Source: Rhodococcus sp. W8901
GTDB lineage: Bacteria > Actinomycetota > Actinomycetes > Mycobacteriales > Mycobacteriaceae
Direction: 5' to 3'
Length of the DNA: 64,000 nucleotides
Assembly: GCF_013348805.1 (NCBI RefSeq)
Contig: NZ_CP054690.1
Span: forward strand, 620,001 to 684,000
A model generated the notes under the pieces. The model worked only from the letters and a program-made list of their open reading frames with translations. It ran no database searches and was not told the origin of the DNA. The translations under genes and the position numbers were made by a program. Within the stretch, counting starts at the first letter, position 1, and the number at the start of each line of letters is the position of its first letter. This document shows positions 43,865-53,037 of the stretch, piece by piece.

Positions 43865-44417
43865 CCGACGCCCTCTCGAAGAATGCCGCGGGATCGAGCG
43901 CGCTGACGGGTGTCCAGCGCGCGGTCGACGCCGGTACCGCCGAATCATGCAGCATCGCAGTGGTATAGCCCTGGATGTCCAGCGCGAGCTGTGGGTTCTC
44001 GTCGACTCGGTGCGCGATTTCGTAGAGGACGGCGAGCAGGTGCAGACAGGGAGCGGAGCGCGCCGAACACGAACAGTCGGTGTCCGCGAGAACGGGTGCG
44101 AGCGCGATCCCGGCGGTGACGATGTCCTGGTGGATGTCGTCGGTCAGCACGGCGGTGTCCGGAACTATCGCCGCGATGCCGGTGATCGACGCTCTGGTCA
44201 GCGGCGCCACCTCCAGTTGGGTCACCGATGCCTGACCCCCGCGGTGGATCGAGGCGCGCACGATCCGTCCCTCGACCGTCGCCTTCACGAGGTTGTTGCG
44301 TGCGAGGCTGCGAGCACGAGGCAGGAGTAGGCGCGCCGGTCCGCTCTGGCGCAGCGGCTGGGCCAGCCGCACCCAGTCCATGCCCCATGCGGTGTATCCG
44401 AATTCGTTGTCCACCAT
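43860..44417 (-). CDS. SWIM zinc-finger protein
   Basis: A 185-residue protein with a SWIM motif (CSCSARSAPCLHLLAVLY; CxC...CxH) near residue 115. Its ATG overlaps the helicase stop by one base (TGATG). SWIM proteins are frequent partners of SNF2-type ATPases in bacteria, probably bridging to DNA or protein. The rest is not recognised. Confidence 0.75.
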   Translation of the reverse strand: MVDNEFGYTAWGMDWVRLAQPLRQSGPARLLLPRARSLARNNLVKATVEGRIVRASIHRGGQASVTQLEVAPLTRASITGIAAIVPDTAVLTDDIHQDIVTAGIALAPVLADTDCSCSARSAPCLHLLAVLYEIAHRVDENPQLALDIQGYTTAMLHDSAVPASTARWTPVSALDPAAFFERASG

Positions 44418-46180
44418 CAGTTCTCCCTCTTGCGGCGAAGGATCTCGATCAGCTGGTCGTCGTCAAGTCCCGCGAGCGCGGCGATGCCCGCCGTGTCACT
44501 CAGATCGGTGAGTGCAGCCTTTCGGTCGTGCATGCCCGCGATGTGCTCCTCGACGGTGGTGGTCGAGGTGAGTGTGGTGACGGTGACCGTGCGCGTCTGA
44601 CCGATCCGGTGTGCCCGGTCGGAGGCCTGCGCCTCGACCGCGGGATTCCACCAGCGGTCGAAGTGGATGACGTCGGCGGCGCGGGTGAGTGTCAGACCGG
44701 TGCCGGCGGCGCGCAGGCTCAGGACCAGTACCGGCGGTCCGTCCTCGGTCTGGAACCGGGACACGATCTCGGCGCGTTCGGCCGGGGCCAGCCCGCCGTG
44801 CAGGAACGGCGCCGTGACGGCGAACTGATCGGCGAGATGGCGCACGAGTAGTTCACCGGTCCGGCGATACTGGGTGAAGACCAGTGTCGGGCTGGCGGTT
44901 TCCAGATTGGTGGCCAGGATGTCGGTGCACAGGTCGAGCTTCCCGGACCGGCCGGCGAGTGACTCCAGTTCACCGGTGACCAGCCCGGGATGGTTGCAGA
45001 CCTGCTTCAGTGAGGTCAGTACCGCGAGGACACGGCCGTGGCGTTCGATACCGGAACCGAACCCGTCATCGATGGCTTCCGCGAGGAGGAGGTCGTAGAT
45101 CTCCTCCTGCTCGGCGGTGAGATCGCACAGCATGTCGTTGTGGATCTTCGGCGGTAGCGTCGCGGCCACCTGGACCTTCTTGCGCGCCAGCACGATCGGC
45201 TCGATGGTGTCGCGCAACCGGGTCGCGGCGGCGACCGAGCCCTCCTGGATCGGTTGGACGAACCGCCGCCGGAACTGCGCCCGGTGCCCGAGCATCCGGG
45301 GCGCGACCAGGTTAACCAGCGCCCACAGCTCGTCGAGGTGGTTCTCCACCGGTGTGCCGGTCAGCGCGATCTTCGCCGCACTGTCCAACGCCCGCGCAGC
45401 CTTCGAGATCTGGGTGCGCGGGTTCTTCAGCGCCTGCGCCTCGTCGAAGACCACCGTGCTCCAGTGCTGTCCGGCCAGCAGTTCGCCGTGTATGCGCAAG
45501 GTCGGGTATCCCACGATGACGACGGTTCCCGGTTCGGCGGGGATCTGCCCGCCGCGCCACGCCGTCGCATGTAGTCCCGGCGCGAATCGCCCGATCTCGT
45601 GTGCCCAGTTGCCGACCAGCGAGGTCGGGCAGACCACGAGCTGCGGCTCCGCCTCCGCGCGACCGAGGAGGAAGCCGATGGTCTGGACGGTCTTGCCGAG
45701 GCCCATCTCGTCGGCGAGCACCGCGCCGCCGTGAGCGTCGACGGTCTCCCGCAGCCAGCCGACGCCACGTGCCTGGTAGGGCCGGAGTTGCGCCTCCAGC
45801 GTCGAACGTAGTTCGGCCGCCACGGCCTCGGATTCGCGCAGGACGCGAACGGCGTGTTCCGCCGACACGATCGCGGTGCCGGAGGCGTTCGGCACCGCGT
45901 GCGCCGCGACGGGCAGGGACGGCCTGTCGGTGGCCGGCGGGGTGAGCGGGCCGCCGTCGGTGGCGTGCACTGCGTCCTGCCACAGCGTCACCGACTCGCC
46001 CGCCGGTTCGAGCGTCAGTCCGGCGAGGGTCGTGGTGTCCACGAGCGTGGTGTCCACGTCGGCAACCTCGATCGCGCCGTCCGCGCCGACCGGGAGCGCG
46101 AGCGCCAGGGTCTCGCGGTCGCCGTGGACGCTCGGGGCGGGGCCGGTGCCGCGGCCCGTCCACGTCCAGAGCGCGAACAT
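44417..46180 (-). CDS. SNF2-family DNA/RNA helicase-like ATPase
   Basis: A 587-residue Swi2/Snf2 ATPase. Motif I LADEMGLGKTVQTIG lies near residue 155, DEAQ (Walker B) near 243, motif III LTGTPVENHLDELW near 270, and motifs V/VI (LRAAGTGLTL and DRAHRIGQTR) in the last quarter. ATG 46180 is a conservative start; a further upstream start up to 46273 would run into the divergent promoter. It is coupled to the SWIM gene and resembles a split HelZ. Its role in repair or defence is inference. Confidence 0.78.
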   Translation of the reverse strand: MFALWTWTGRGTGPAPSVHGDRETLALALPVGADGAIEVADVDTTLVDTTTLAGLTLEPAGESVTLWQDAVHATDGGPLTPPATDRPSLPVAAHAVPNASGTAIVSAEHAVRVLRESEAVAAELRSTLEAQLRPYQARGVGWLRETVDAHGGAVLADEMGLGKTVQTIGFLLGRAEAEPQLVVCPTSLVGNWAHEIGRFAPGLHATAWRGGQIPAEPGTVVIVGYPTLRIHGELLAGQHWSTVVFDEAQALKNPRTQISKAARALDSAAKIALTGTPVENHLDELWALVNLVAPRMLGHRAQFRRRFVQPIQEGSVAAATRLRDTIEPIVLARKKVQVAATLPPKIHNDMLCDLTAEQEEIYDLLLAEAIDDGFGSGIERHGRVLAVLTSLKQVCNHPGLVTGELESLAGRSGKLDLCTDILATNLETASPTLVFTQYRRTGELLVRHLADQFAVTAPFLHGGLAPAERAEIVSRFQTEDGPPVLVLSLRAAGTGLTLTRAADVIHFDRWWNPAVEAQASDRAHRIGQTRTVTVTTLTSTTTVEEHIAGMHDRKAALTDLSDTAGIAALAGLDDDQLIEILRRKREN

Positions 46181-46239
46181 GTGCCGATCCGGCAGGTAGG
46201 TGGCGTTTGTGCTGGGCAGAGTAGACCCCCGAAAGTAGC

Positions 46240-46278
46240 GTATGGTGTACGGAGTATCCCTGACAACGTACACCGTAC
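46240..46278. promoter_or_regulatory. Large TetR-type operator in divergent gap
   Basis: GTATGGTGTACG (46240-46251) and CGTACACCGTAC (46267-46278) are inverted with 11 of 12 matching bases and 15 nt between. They lie between the helicase and TetR genes, where a TetR dimer pair would control both. Confidence 0.6.
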
Positions 46279-46301
46279 TGGATTTGTTCCGAAGGGGCTC
46301 C

Positions 46302-47060
46302 GTGAGCGAGGAGATCAGCGCCGAGCAGGCGAAACAGGTGGTGAACCTGCTGTGGCGGCACGAGCTTCCGCCGCAGCCTGCCAGGCGCGGCCCGAAGCAG
46401 ACGGTCAGTGTCGACGCGGTGGTCGCCGCGGCGATCGCGCTCGCCGACCGGGAGGGCTACGCCAGCGTCTCCATCCGCTCGGTCGCCACCGAGCTGGGCC
46501 TGCGGCCGATGAGCCTGTACACCTACGTCCCCAGCAAGGACGCACTCACGATCCTCATGGTCGACGCGGTCGCCGACGAGGACACCACCTCGATTTCGGG
46601 GGACCTCGCACCGCGCGAACGGATGGCCTCCATTGCCCGTCAGGTCCGCGCCGAACTGATCGCGCATCCCTGGCTCCTGGAAGTGCCGCCCTGGCGGCTC
46701 GTGCTCGGGCCGGGGCGCATGCGGCGTTACGAACAGCAGCTGGCCGCGATCGAGGGCATCGGCCTGTCGGATGTTGCCATGGACCGGGTGATCGCGGTGC
46801 TGTCGGAGTTCGCCACGGGCAACGCCCGAGTGGCGGTCGCGGCGATCGATGCGACGCGGCAACTGAGTGACGCCCAGTGGTGGGAGGTGCACGGCCCGTT
46901 GTTCGCTGCGGCCATGCCGCCGAGTCTGTTCCCGCTGTCGTCGCGGGTGGGTTCGACGGTCGGGGAGCTGTACCAGGCGCCCGCAGACCCGGACGGCGCG
47001 TTCGAGTACGGGCTCGCCAAGCTGCTGGACGGGATCGAGTGTGAGGTTTCGGCAGACTGA
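46302..47060 (+). CDS. TetR-family regulator (C-terminal TetR_C class)
   Basis: A 252-residue TetR repressor with an additional N-terminal head of about 40 residues and helix-turn-helix SIRSVATELGLRPMSLYTYV near 65-85. The C-terminal part resembles TetR_C (tetracycline-repressor-like). GTG 46302 follows GAAGGGG. It is divergent from the SNF2 gene and upstream of the catabolic cluster; either could be its target. An operator-like palindrome sits in the SNF2 gap. Confidence 0.75.
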   Translation: MSEEISAEQAKQVVNLLWRHELPPQPARRGPKQTVSVDAVVAAAIALADREGYASVSIRSVATELGLRPMSLYTYVPSKDALTILMVDAVADEDTTSISGDLAPRERMASIARQVRAELIAHPWLLEVPPWRLVLGPGRMRRYEQQLAAIEGIGLSDVAMDRVIAVLSEFATGNARVAVAAIDATRQLSDAQWWEVHGPLFAAAMPPSLFPLSSRVGSTVGELYQAPADPDGAFEYGLAKLLDGIECEVSAD

Positions 47061-47136
47061 CACATCTCCGCAACCCTGCGCCGGTTCTCCGTGGGCTCTG
47101 CGCGGGACGTATGCCTACAAGGGCATGGGTAGAACC

Positions 47137-47151
47137 CGATTTGGCATTTGT
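47137..47151 (+). promoter_or_regulatory. Cluster operator motif, copy 1
   Basis: CGATTTGGCATTTGT is repeated with one change at 51499-51513. It ends 31 nt before the dehydrogenase start, a typical LysR or repressor binding position. GGCAT also recurs at 47122 and 47154. Confidence 0.5.
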
Positions 47152-47182
47152 TCGGCATGGATCGGGGCTCGACCATTGATCC

Positions 47183-48658
47183 ATGACTTCAACCCTCGAC
47201 GGCTGGATCCGTAACTTCGTCGACGGCGCATTCGTCGATCCCGACCCGCAGCGCGGCTTCGACCAGATCGACCCGGCGACCGGGCGGGTCCTCGCCCAGG
47301 TGCACGAGGCCGACCAGGTGCTGGTCGACCGTGCCGTGACCGGCGCGCGCCGCGCGCTGGACAACGGCTGGGCCGACACCCCGGTCCGCGAGCGCACGGC
47401 GCTGCTGCGTCGGGCGGCGGACCGCATCGAGGAGCGGTTCGAGGAGTTCGTGGCCGCCGAGATGGCGGACACCGGCAAGCCGATCACGCAGGCCCGCGAA
47501 CTGGATGTCGCCCGCGCGCTCACCAACTTCCGGACCTTCGCCGACGTCGCGGCGGCCGCCGGTCAGGAATCGTTCATGACCGACCTCGCCGGGGGTCGTC
47601 AGGCGCTCAACTACGCCGTGCGCAAGCCGCTCGGCGTGGTGGCGGTGATCGTGCCGTGGAACCTGCCGCTGCTGCTGCTCACCTGGAAGGTGGCGCCCGC
47701 GCTGGCGTGCGGCAACGCGGTGGTCGTCAAGCCTAGCGAGGAGACGCCCGCGACGGCGACGCTGCTCGCCGAGGTGCTCGCCGAGGTCGGTCTGCCCGCC
47801 GGCGTGTACAACGTGGTGCACGGCTTCGGCGGCAACTCCGCCGGCGAGTACCTCACGACGCACCCCGGCATCGACGGCGTCACGTTCACCGGCTCGTCCG
47901 CGACCGGCTCGCACGTGATGAAGACCGTTGCCCCGCGGGTGCGCCCGGTGTCGTTCGAGCTCGGTGGCAAGAACGCGGCCGTCGTGTTCGACGACGTCGA
48001 CCTCGACGAGGCGCTGACCGGGCTGACCAAGTCGGTGTTCACCAACACCGGCCAGGTGTGTCTGTGCACCGAACGGGTGTACGTGCACCGGGCGATCTTC
48101 GACGACATCGCGACGGGCCTCGTCGAGCGGGCGCAGCAGCTGCGGCTCGGCGATCCCACCGACGAGAACACCACCACCGGCCCGCTGATCTCGCAGGCAC
48201 ACCGCGACAAGGTCATGAGCTTCTTCAAGATGGCCGAGCAGTCCGGAGCGAAGGTGCTCACCGGTGGCGGAATCCCCGACCTGGGCTCGAAGTTCGCGTT
48301 CGGATCGTGGGTGGAGCCCACCCTGTGGACCGGGCTGACCAACGAGGATCCTGTGCTCCGTGAGGAGATCTTCGGGCCGGTCGCCGCGCTGGTGCCCTTC
48401 GACACCGAGGAGGAGGCGATCGCGCTGGCCAACGACACCAAGTACGGTCTGGCCGCCTCGGTGTGGACGAACGACCTGCGTCGCGGACACCGTGTCGCGC
48501 AGAAGATGAACGTCGGAATCTCCTGGGTCAACACGTGGTTCACCCGTGAGCTGCGGTCACCGTTCGGTGGCGTCGGGCTGTCCGGCATCGGGCGGGAGGG
48601 CGGCGAGTCCTCGCTGCACTTCTACACCGAGCCGACGAACGTGTGCGTGGCGCTGTGA
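47183..48658 (+). CDS. nbaE: 2-Aminomuconate 6-semialdehyde dehydrogenase
   Basis: A 491-residue aldehyde dehydrogenase. The nucleophile Cys is C293 in NTGQVCLCTERV, the general base Glu lies in FELGGKNAAV, and VPWNLPLLLLTWKVAPALAC is the coenzyme-side motif. The RELRSPFGGVGLSGIGREGG end is typical of the 2-aminomuconate/2-hydroxymuconate semialdehyde dehydrogenase group. It would turn aminomuconate semialdehyde into 2-aminomuconate with NAD. It leads the operon; the order here (E-G-F-C-D) fits the recalled Pseudomonas nba cluster. Confidence 0.82.
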   Translation: MTSTLDGWIRNFVDGAFVDPDPQRGFDQIDPATGRVLAQVHEADQVLVDRAVTGARRALDNGWADTPVRERTALLRRAADRIEERFEEFVAAEMADTGKPITQARELDVARALTNFRTFADVAAAAGQESFMTDLAGGRQALNYAVRKPLGVVAVIVPWNLPLLLLTWKVAPALACGNAVVVKPSEETPATATLLAEVLAEVGLPAGVYNVVHGFGGNSAGEYLTTHPGIDGVTFTGSSATGSHVMKTVAPRVRPVSFELGGKNAAVVFDDVDLDEALTGLTKSVFTNTGQVCLCTERVYVHRAIFDDIATGLVERAQQLRLGDPTDENTTTGPLISQAHRDKVMSFFKMAEQSGAKVLTGGGIPDLGSKFAFGSWVEPTLWTGLTNEDPVLREEIFGPVAALVPFDTEEEAIALANDTKYGLAASVWTNDLRRGHRVAQKMNVGISWVNTWFTRELRSPFGGVGLSGIGREGGESSLHFYTEPTNVCVAL

Positions 48659-48696
48659 CTTCGAGGACTTCTGGGACTTCTGGGAAACGAGGACTG

Positions 48697-49476
48697 ATGG
48701 AAACGAAACCACTGGACAGCAACGAGATCCAAGCGCTGGCCCGGCGCCTGGACGACGCTCAGGTCGGCGTGCACGACACCCTCAGCCTCGCCGACGACGT
48801 CGCCGTGGACATCGACGACGCGTACCGCATCCAGGAGTCGCTCATCGGCTTCCGCTGCGGGCGCGGCGAGATGCTCCTCGGTGTGAAGCTCGGCTTCACG
48901 AGCAAGGCGAAGATGGCCCAGATGGGTGTCTCCGATGTGATCGTCGGCCGGCTCACCGATGCGATGTGCGTCGATGACGGCGGCGACGTCGACCTGCACC
49001 GCTTCATCCATCCCAAGATCGAGCCCGAGATCGCGTACCGTCTCGCGCGCGACGTGGACGTCGACGATCCGACCGTCGACATCGAATCCTGCGTCGACGC
49101 CGTCGCTCCCGCGATGGAGATCATCGACTCCCGCTACCGGGACTTCCGCTTCACCTACACCGATGTCGTCGCCGACAACACCTCTGCGGCCGCGTACGTG
49201 ATCGGCCCGTGGCAGCCGATGCGGGGGGTCGGCGACCTCGTGGTGCGGCTCGAGGCGGGCGGCGAGTCCGTCACCGGCTCGACGGCGGCGATCCTCGACG
49301 ATCCCGTCAACGCGCTGCACGCGCTGCTCGACATGAGTCGACGCCGGCAGATTCCGCTGCGGGCCGGGGACGTCGTCCTCGCCGGTGCTGCGACGGCGGC
49401 GATCCCGTTCGCCGCGGGCACCGCACGGTGCGACGTCGAGGGTCTGGGCAGTGTCACGGTGAAGGGAATCGCATGA
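48697..49476 (+). CDS. nbaG: 4-Oxalocrotonate decarboxylase / 2-oxopent-4-enoate hydratase
   Basis: A 259-residue member of the MhpD/DmpH-DmpE family. [36 protein letters not shown] and the Asp/Glu metal-binding cluster ([16 protein letters not shown]) are diagnostic. Decarboxylase and hydratase cannot be separated by reading alone; decarboxylase (NbaG/AmnE) fits the position right before the deaminase gene. ATG 48697 follows GAGGA; ATGA overlap with the next gene. Confidence 0.78.
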   Translation: METKPLDSNEIQALARRLDDAQVGVHDTLSLADDVAVDIDDAYRIQESLIGFRCGRGEMLLGVKLGFTSKAKMAQMGVSDVIVGRLTDAMCVDDGGDVDLHRFIHPKIEPEIAYRLARDVDVDDPTVDIESCVDAVAPAMEIIDSRYRDFRFTYTDVVADNTSAAAYVIGPWQPMRGVGDLVVRLEAGGESVTGSTAAILDDPVNALHALLDMSRRRQIPLRAGDVVLAGAATAAIPFAAGTARCDVEGLGSVTVKGIA

Positions 49477-49943
49477 GCGACAACGCAGCCAAAGTGATCG
49501 AACGCCTCGCCACCCCGCGCGGACGGTTCCCGCACGTGAAGGTGGCCGGCGACTTCGTGTACGTCTCGGGCACCAGTTCGCGTCGGCCGGACAACACGTT
49601 CGTCGGCGTCGAGGTGGACGAGATGGGCACCACCAAGCTCGACATCCGGGCCCAGACTCGCGCCGTGATCGAGAACATCGAGGCGATCCTCGCCGAGGTC
49701 GGTGCCGAACTGAGCGATCTCGTCCAGGTCACGTCGTACCTGGTCTCGATGAACGACTTCGGTGGGTACAACGAGGTGTACGCCGAGATGTTCGACGAGA
49801 CCGGACCCACCCGCACCACGGTTGCGGTGCACCAGCTTCCGCACCCGCACCTGCTGATCGAGATCCAGGGCGTGGCGTACCTGCCCGCCGACCGTCGCAA
49901 GAACATCATCACCACCGCCGCAGACTCGGAGGACCACTCGTGA
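49473..49943 (+). CDS. nbaF: RidA-type 2-aminomuconate deaminase
   Basis: A 156-residue Rid-fold protein in a catabolic context. The AmnD/NbaF deaminases of this fold hydrolyse 2-aminomuconate to 4-oxalocrotonate and ammonia. [20 protein letters not shown] and [20 protein letters not shown] are conserved; R in GPTRTTV corresponds to the catalytic Arg. Its ATG and stop overlap neighbours by 4 nt each. The role in this cluster is strong inference from context. Confidence 0.82.
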   Translation: MSDNAAKVIERLATPRGRFPHVKVAGDFVYVSGTSSRRPDNTFVGVEVDEMGTTKLDIRAQTRAVIENIEAILAEVGAELSDLVQVTSYLVSMNDFGGYNEVYAEMFDETGPTRTTVAVHQLPHPHLLIEIQGVAYLPADRRKNIITTAADSEDHS

Positions 49944-50461
49944 CCCGTATCCCGCCCGTCATCGACTTCCAGAAGTGGATCGCCGAGAACCGCCACCTGC
50001 TCGCGCCGCCGGTCAACAACCAGACGATGGCGCTCGGTGACGACTTCATCGTGCAGGTCGTCGGTGGACCCAACCAGCGCACCGACTACCACCTCGACCC
50101 GTACGAGGAGTGGTTCTACCAGCTCGAGGGCGACATCCACGTCGACGTCATGACCGAGGACGGACCCGAGCGGGTCCACATCCGCGAGGGCGAGACCTGG
50201 TTGCTCCCCGGCAACCTGCCGCACTCGCCGCAGCGGCCCACCGCGGGTTCGATCGGCCTGGTCATCGAGCGGGTGCGCCGCGAGGGCACGCTGGAGAAGT
50301 TCCAGTGGTACTGCCTCGAATGCAACCACCTCATCCACGAGATCGAACTGCAGGTGCGCGACATCGTCGCCGACCTGCCGCCCGTGTTCGTGCAGTTCTA
50401 CGAGGACGAGCAGGCGCGCACGTGCGACAAGTGCGGCGCCCTGCACCCCGGAAAGGGCTGA
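49940..50461 (+). CDS. nbaC: 3-Hydroxyanthranilate 3,4-dioxygenase
   Basis: A 173-residue cupin extradiol dioxygenase that opens 3-hydroxyanthranilate to 2-amino-3-carboxymuconate semialdehyde with oxygen and Fe(II). The iron ligands H51, E57 and H95 and the C-terminal rubredoxin-like metal site C125/C128/C162/C165 occur at exactly the canonical bacterial positions. GTG overlaps the previous stop by 4 nt. This is the pathway-defining enzyme of the cluster. Confidence 0.93.
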   Translation: MTRIPPVIDFQKWIAENRHLLAPPVNNQTMALGDDFIVQVVGGPNQRTDYHLDPYEEWFYQLEGDIHVDVMTEDGPERVHIREGETWLLPGNLPHSPQRPTAGSIGLVIERVRREGTLEKFQWYCLECNHLIHEIELQVRDIVADLPPVFVQFYEDEQARTCDKCGALHPGKG

Positions 50462-50464
50462 CGA

Positions 50465-51469
50465 GTGTCCGGCATCATCGACATCCACACGCACTACGTC
50501 CCCAAGGGGTGGCCCGACCTCACCGCGGACGCCGGGCCGGAGGCGCCGTGGCTGCGGGTCGAGAGCGAGTCCGAGGCCGTCATCATGATGGGCTCCAAGG
50601 AGTTCCGTCGGATCCAGGCCGACGCGTGGGACGCGGAGACCCGGCTGCGGGACATGGACGCCGACGGTGTCCGAACCCAGGTGGTCTCGCCGACGCCGGC
50701 GTTCTTCAACTACGGACGCACCGGCGAGCAGGCCGCCCGCATCTCGCGGATCTTCAACGATCTCGCGCTCGAGATCGTCGCACCCGCCCCGGACCGGCTG
50801 ATCCCGTTCTGTCAGGTCCCGCTGCAGGACGCGGACGCCGCCTGCCGTGAGGTGGAGCGCAGCGTCGCCAACGGGCACCGCGGCGTGGAGATCGGCAACC
50901 ACGTCGGTGACCGCGACCTCGACAGCGAGGGCGTGGTGACGTTCCTGCAGCACTGCGCGTCGCTGGACGTCCCGGTGTTCGTGCACCCGTGGGACATGGA
51001 CTCGTCGCCGCGCCTGAACCGGTGGATGGCGCAGTGGCTCACCGCGATGCCGGCCGAGACCCACCTGTCGATCCTCGCCCTGGTCCTCGGCGGCGTCTTC
51101 GACCGCATCGACGAGCGACTGAAGATCGGATTCGCGCACGGCGGCGGATCTTTCGCGTTCTGGCTCGGACGGATGGAGAACGCGTGGCATCGGCGCAACG
51201 ACATCATCGGTACGTCGGAGATGCCGCCGTCACACTACCTCGGTCGCTTCTATGTGGACTCCGTCGTGTTCGACGACCGCGCACTGCGCCTGCTGGTCGA
51301 CACCGTCGGTGTCGACCGGGTGATGGTGGGCAGTGACTACCCGTACCCGCTGGGGGAGCGGCCGGTCGGGGAGGTCGTGCGCAAGAGTGAGTTCCTCGAC
51401 GAGACCGCACGCAATCTGATCCAGCGCGGCAACGCCGAGCGGTTCCTCGGGCTCTCCGACATCGCCTGA
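50465..51469 (+). CDS. nbaD: 2-Amino-3-carboxymuconate-6-semialdehyde decarboxylase (ACMSD)
   Basis: A 334-residue metal-dependent amidohydrolase-fold decarboxylase. Zinc ligands are H8 and H10 (IDIHTHYVP), H174 (VFVHPWDMD) and D291 (GSDYPYPLGE); FAHGGGSFAF adds the catalytic His. It removes CO2 from the dioxygenase product, so the carbon goes to catabolism rather than quinolinate. GTG 50465 starts 3 nt after the previous stop. Confidence 0.92.
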   Translation: MSGIIDIHTHYVPKGWPDLTADAGPEAPWLRVESESEAVIMMGSKEFRRIQADAWDAETRLRDMDADGVRTQVVSPTPAFFNYGRTGEQAARISRIFNDLALEIVAPAPDRLIPFCQVPLQDADAACREVERSVANGHRGVEIGNHVGDRDLDSEGVVTFLQHCASLDVPVFVHPWDMDSSPRLNRWMAQWLTAMPAETHLSILALVLGGVFDRIDERLKIGFAHGGGSFAFWLGRMENAWHRRNDIIGTSEMPPSHYLGRFYVDSVVFDDRALRLLVDTVGVDRVMVGSDYPYPLGERPVGEVVRKSEFLDETARNLIQRGNAERFLGLSDIA

Positions 51470-51498
51470 GGCATAGCCAAATTGAGATACCCGGCGGC

Positions 51499-51513
51499 CG
51501 ATTCGGCATTTGT
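51499..51513 (+). promoter_or_regulatory. Cluster operator motif, copy 2
   Basis: CGATTCGGCATTTGT matches copy 1 (47137-47151) at 14 of 15 bases. It lies 121 nt upstream of the transporter start. An inverted half-like AGCCAAATTG stands 20 nt to its left. Confidence 0.5.
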
Positions 51514-51634
51514 GAGTCATGTCTCACGTGTGCAGAATCTTCCGTACAAGGCCGAATTGGCCGCCGGATTCTCCTGGCGAAGAACGGATCTCGGAGATCC
51601 GACCGCCTCCCCCGACACCCGATAGGTATCTGCG

Positions 51635-52978
51635 ATGACCGACAGCACACCAGGCCGGGGCACCGCCCCCGTCGCGGCCGCGCGCAGCCGCGTCGCCATG
51701 GCGACCCTGGCCGGCACCACCCTCGAGTGGTACGACTTCTTCCTCTACGGCACCGCCGCCGCACTGATCTTCAACAAGCAGTTCTTCCCCAGCCTGAGCC
51801 CCACCGCCGGAACCCTCGCCGCGTTCAGCACGTTCGCGGTCGGATTCATCGCCCGCCCGCTCGGCGGTCTGGTGTTCGGTCACTTCGGGGACCGGATCGG
51901 CCGCAAGGCGACCCTCGTGGTCTCACTCGTGATGATGGGCATCGGATCGACCCTGATCGGCCTCATCCCGAACTACGACGCGATCGGCGTCTGGGCCCCG
52001 ATCCTGCTCGTCGCCATGCGCGTCGTGCAGGGCATCGGACTGGGCGGTGAGGGCGCCGGCGCGACGCTGATGTCGATGGAACACGCCCCGGCCGGCAAGA
52101 AGAACCTCTACGCCGGGTTCCCGCAGATGGGCACCCCGGCGGGTCTGGTGCTCGCGAACGGCATCTTCCTCACCACCAGTTCGGTGATGTCGGACAGTGC
52201 GTTCGCCTCCTGGGGTTGGCGGATCCCGTTCCTGCTCAGCTTCGTCCTCGTCGCCATCGGTCTGGTCATCCGCCTGCGGGTCACCGAGTCGCCGTCGTTC
52301 ACCGGGATCGTCGAGAACAACGAGGTGGCCAAGTTCCCGCTCCGCGAGGCGCTGAAGGTCGGCTTCCCCCGACTGTCGCTGACCCTGCTCGCGGTCCTCG
52401 CGAATTCCGCTGTCGCGTATGCCTTCATGGTGTTCTCGCTGTCGTACGGCACGCAGCACCTCGGCTACGACAAGCAGTTCCTGATCCTGAGCGTGACGGC
52501 GGCCGCGGTCCTGTGGTTCGCGTCTATTCCGGTGTGGACGAGGGTCGCCGACAAGCACGGCCGGCGCACCATGTTCATCGCCGGCTCCGCCGCGATCCTG
52601 GTGTGGTGCATCGTGTTCTTCCCGCTGCTCAACACCGAGAACTCCGTCGTCGCCGTGATCGCGTTCCTCGGCATGGGCCTGATCGTGCCCGTCACGCACT
52701 GCGTGCAGGGCAGCATCATCGCTGACACGTTCCCCACGAAGGTCCGGTACTCGGGATCGTCGCTGATCCTGCAGAGCGGAGCGATCCTGGGCGGTGGCCT
52801 GGCGCCGATGATCGCCACCGCGCTGCTCGACGCCACCGGATCGTCCACCGGCGTCACGTGGTACCTCGCGATCATCTGCGCCGTCAGCCTGTTCGGTGCC
52901 ATCGCCCTGTTCCGGGTGGTGCCGGACTCGTCCCGCGGCCTGCAGCACGACGAGGCGCCGTCCGTCGTCCACGTCTGA
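51635..52978 (+). CDS. MHS-family MFS transporter (aromatic acid uptake, likely)
   Basis: A 447-residue twelve-helix metabolite:H+ symporter of the MHS family. LEWYDFFLYGTAAAL (helix 1), GHFGDRIGRKATLV (loop 2-3), and RVVQGIGLGGEGAGATL (helix 4) are diagnostic. It ends the cluster transcript before a terminator and probably imports the cluster's substrate, for instance a hydroxyanthranilate or related acid. ATG 51635. Confidence 0.83.
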   Translation: MTDSTPGRGTAPVAAARSRVAMATLAGTTLEWYDFFLYGTAAALIFNKQFFPSLSPTAGTLAAFSTFAVGFIARPLGGLVFGHFGDRIGRKATLVVSLVMMGIGSTLIGLIPNYDAIGVWAPILLVAMRVVQGIGLGGEGAGATLMSMEHAPAGKKNLYAGFPQMGTPAGLVLANGIFLTTSSVMSDSAFASWGWRIPFLLSFVLVAIGLVIRLRVTESPSFTGIVENNEVAKFPLREALKVGFPRLSLTLLAVLANSAVAYAFMVFSLSYGTQHLGYDKQFLILSVTAAAVLWFASIPVWTRVADKHGRRTMFIAGSAAILVWCIVFFPLLNTENSVVAVIAFLGMGLIVPVTHCVQGSIIADTFPTKVRYSGSSLILQSGAILGGGLAPMIATALLDATGSSTGVTWYLAIICAVSLFGAIALFRVVPDSSRGLQHDEAPSVVHV

Positions 52979-52994
52979 TCCTGTCGGGGGATTC

Positions 52995-53025
52995 GGAGCC
53001 GTCCACCTTTCCGGTGGGCGGCTCC
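52995..53025. terminator. Bidirectional terminator transporter/LysR
   Basis: A 13-bp stem with one G-U pair (52995-53007 / 53013-53025) lies between convergent genes. Confidence 0.65.
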
Positions 53026-53037
53026 GCCCGTTCCGGA

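Noticed and set aside
48658-48696. Repeated GACTTCT units in the nbaE-nbaG gap as a possible regulatory repeat
   Set aside because: Only three imperfect short units; likely chance in a spacer.
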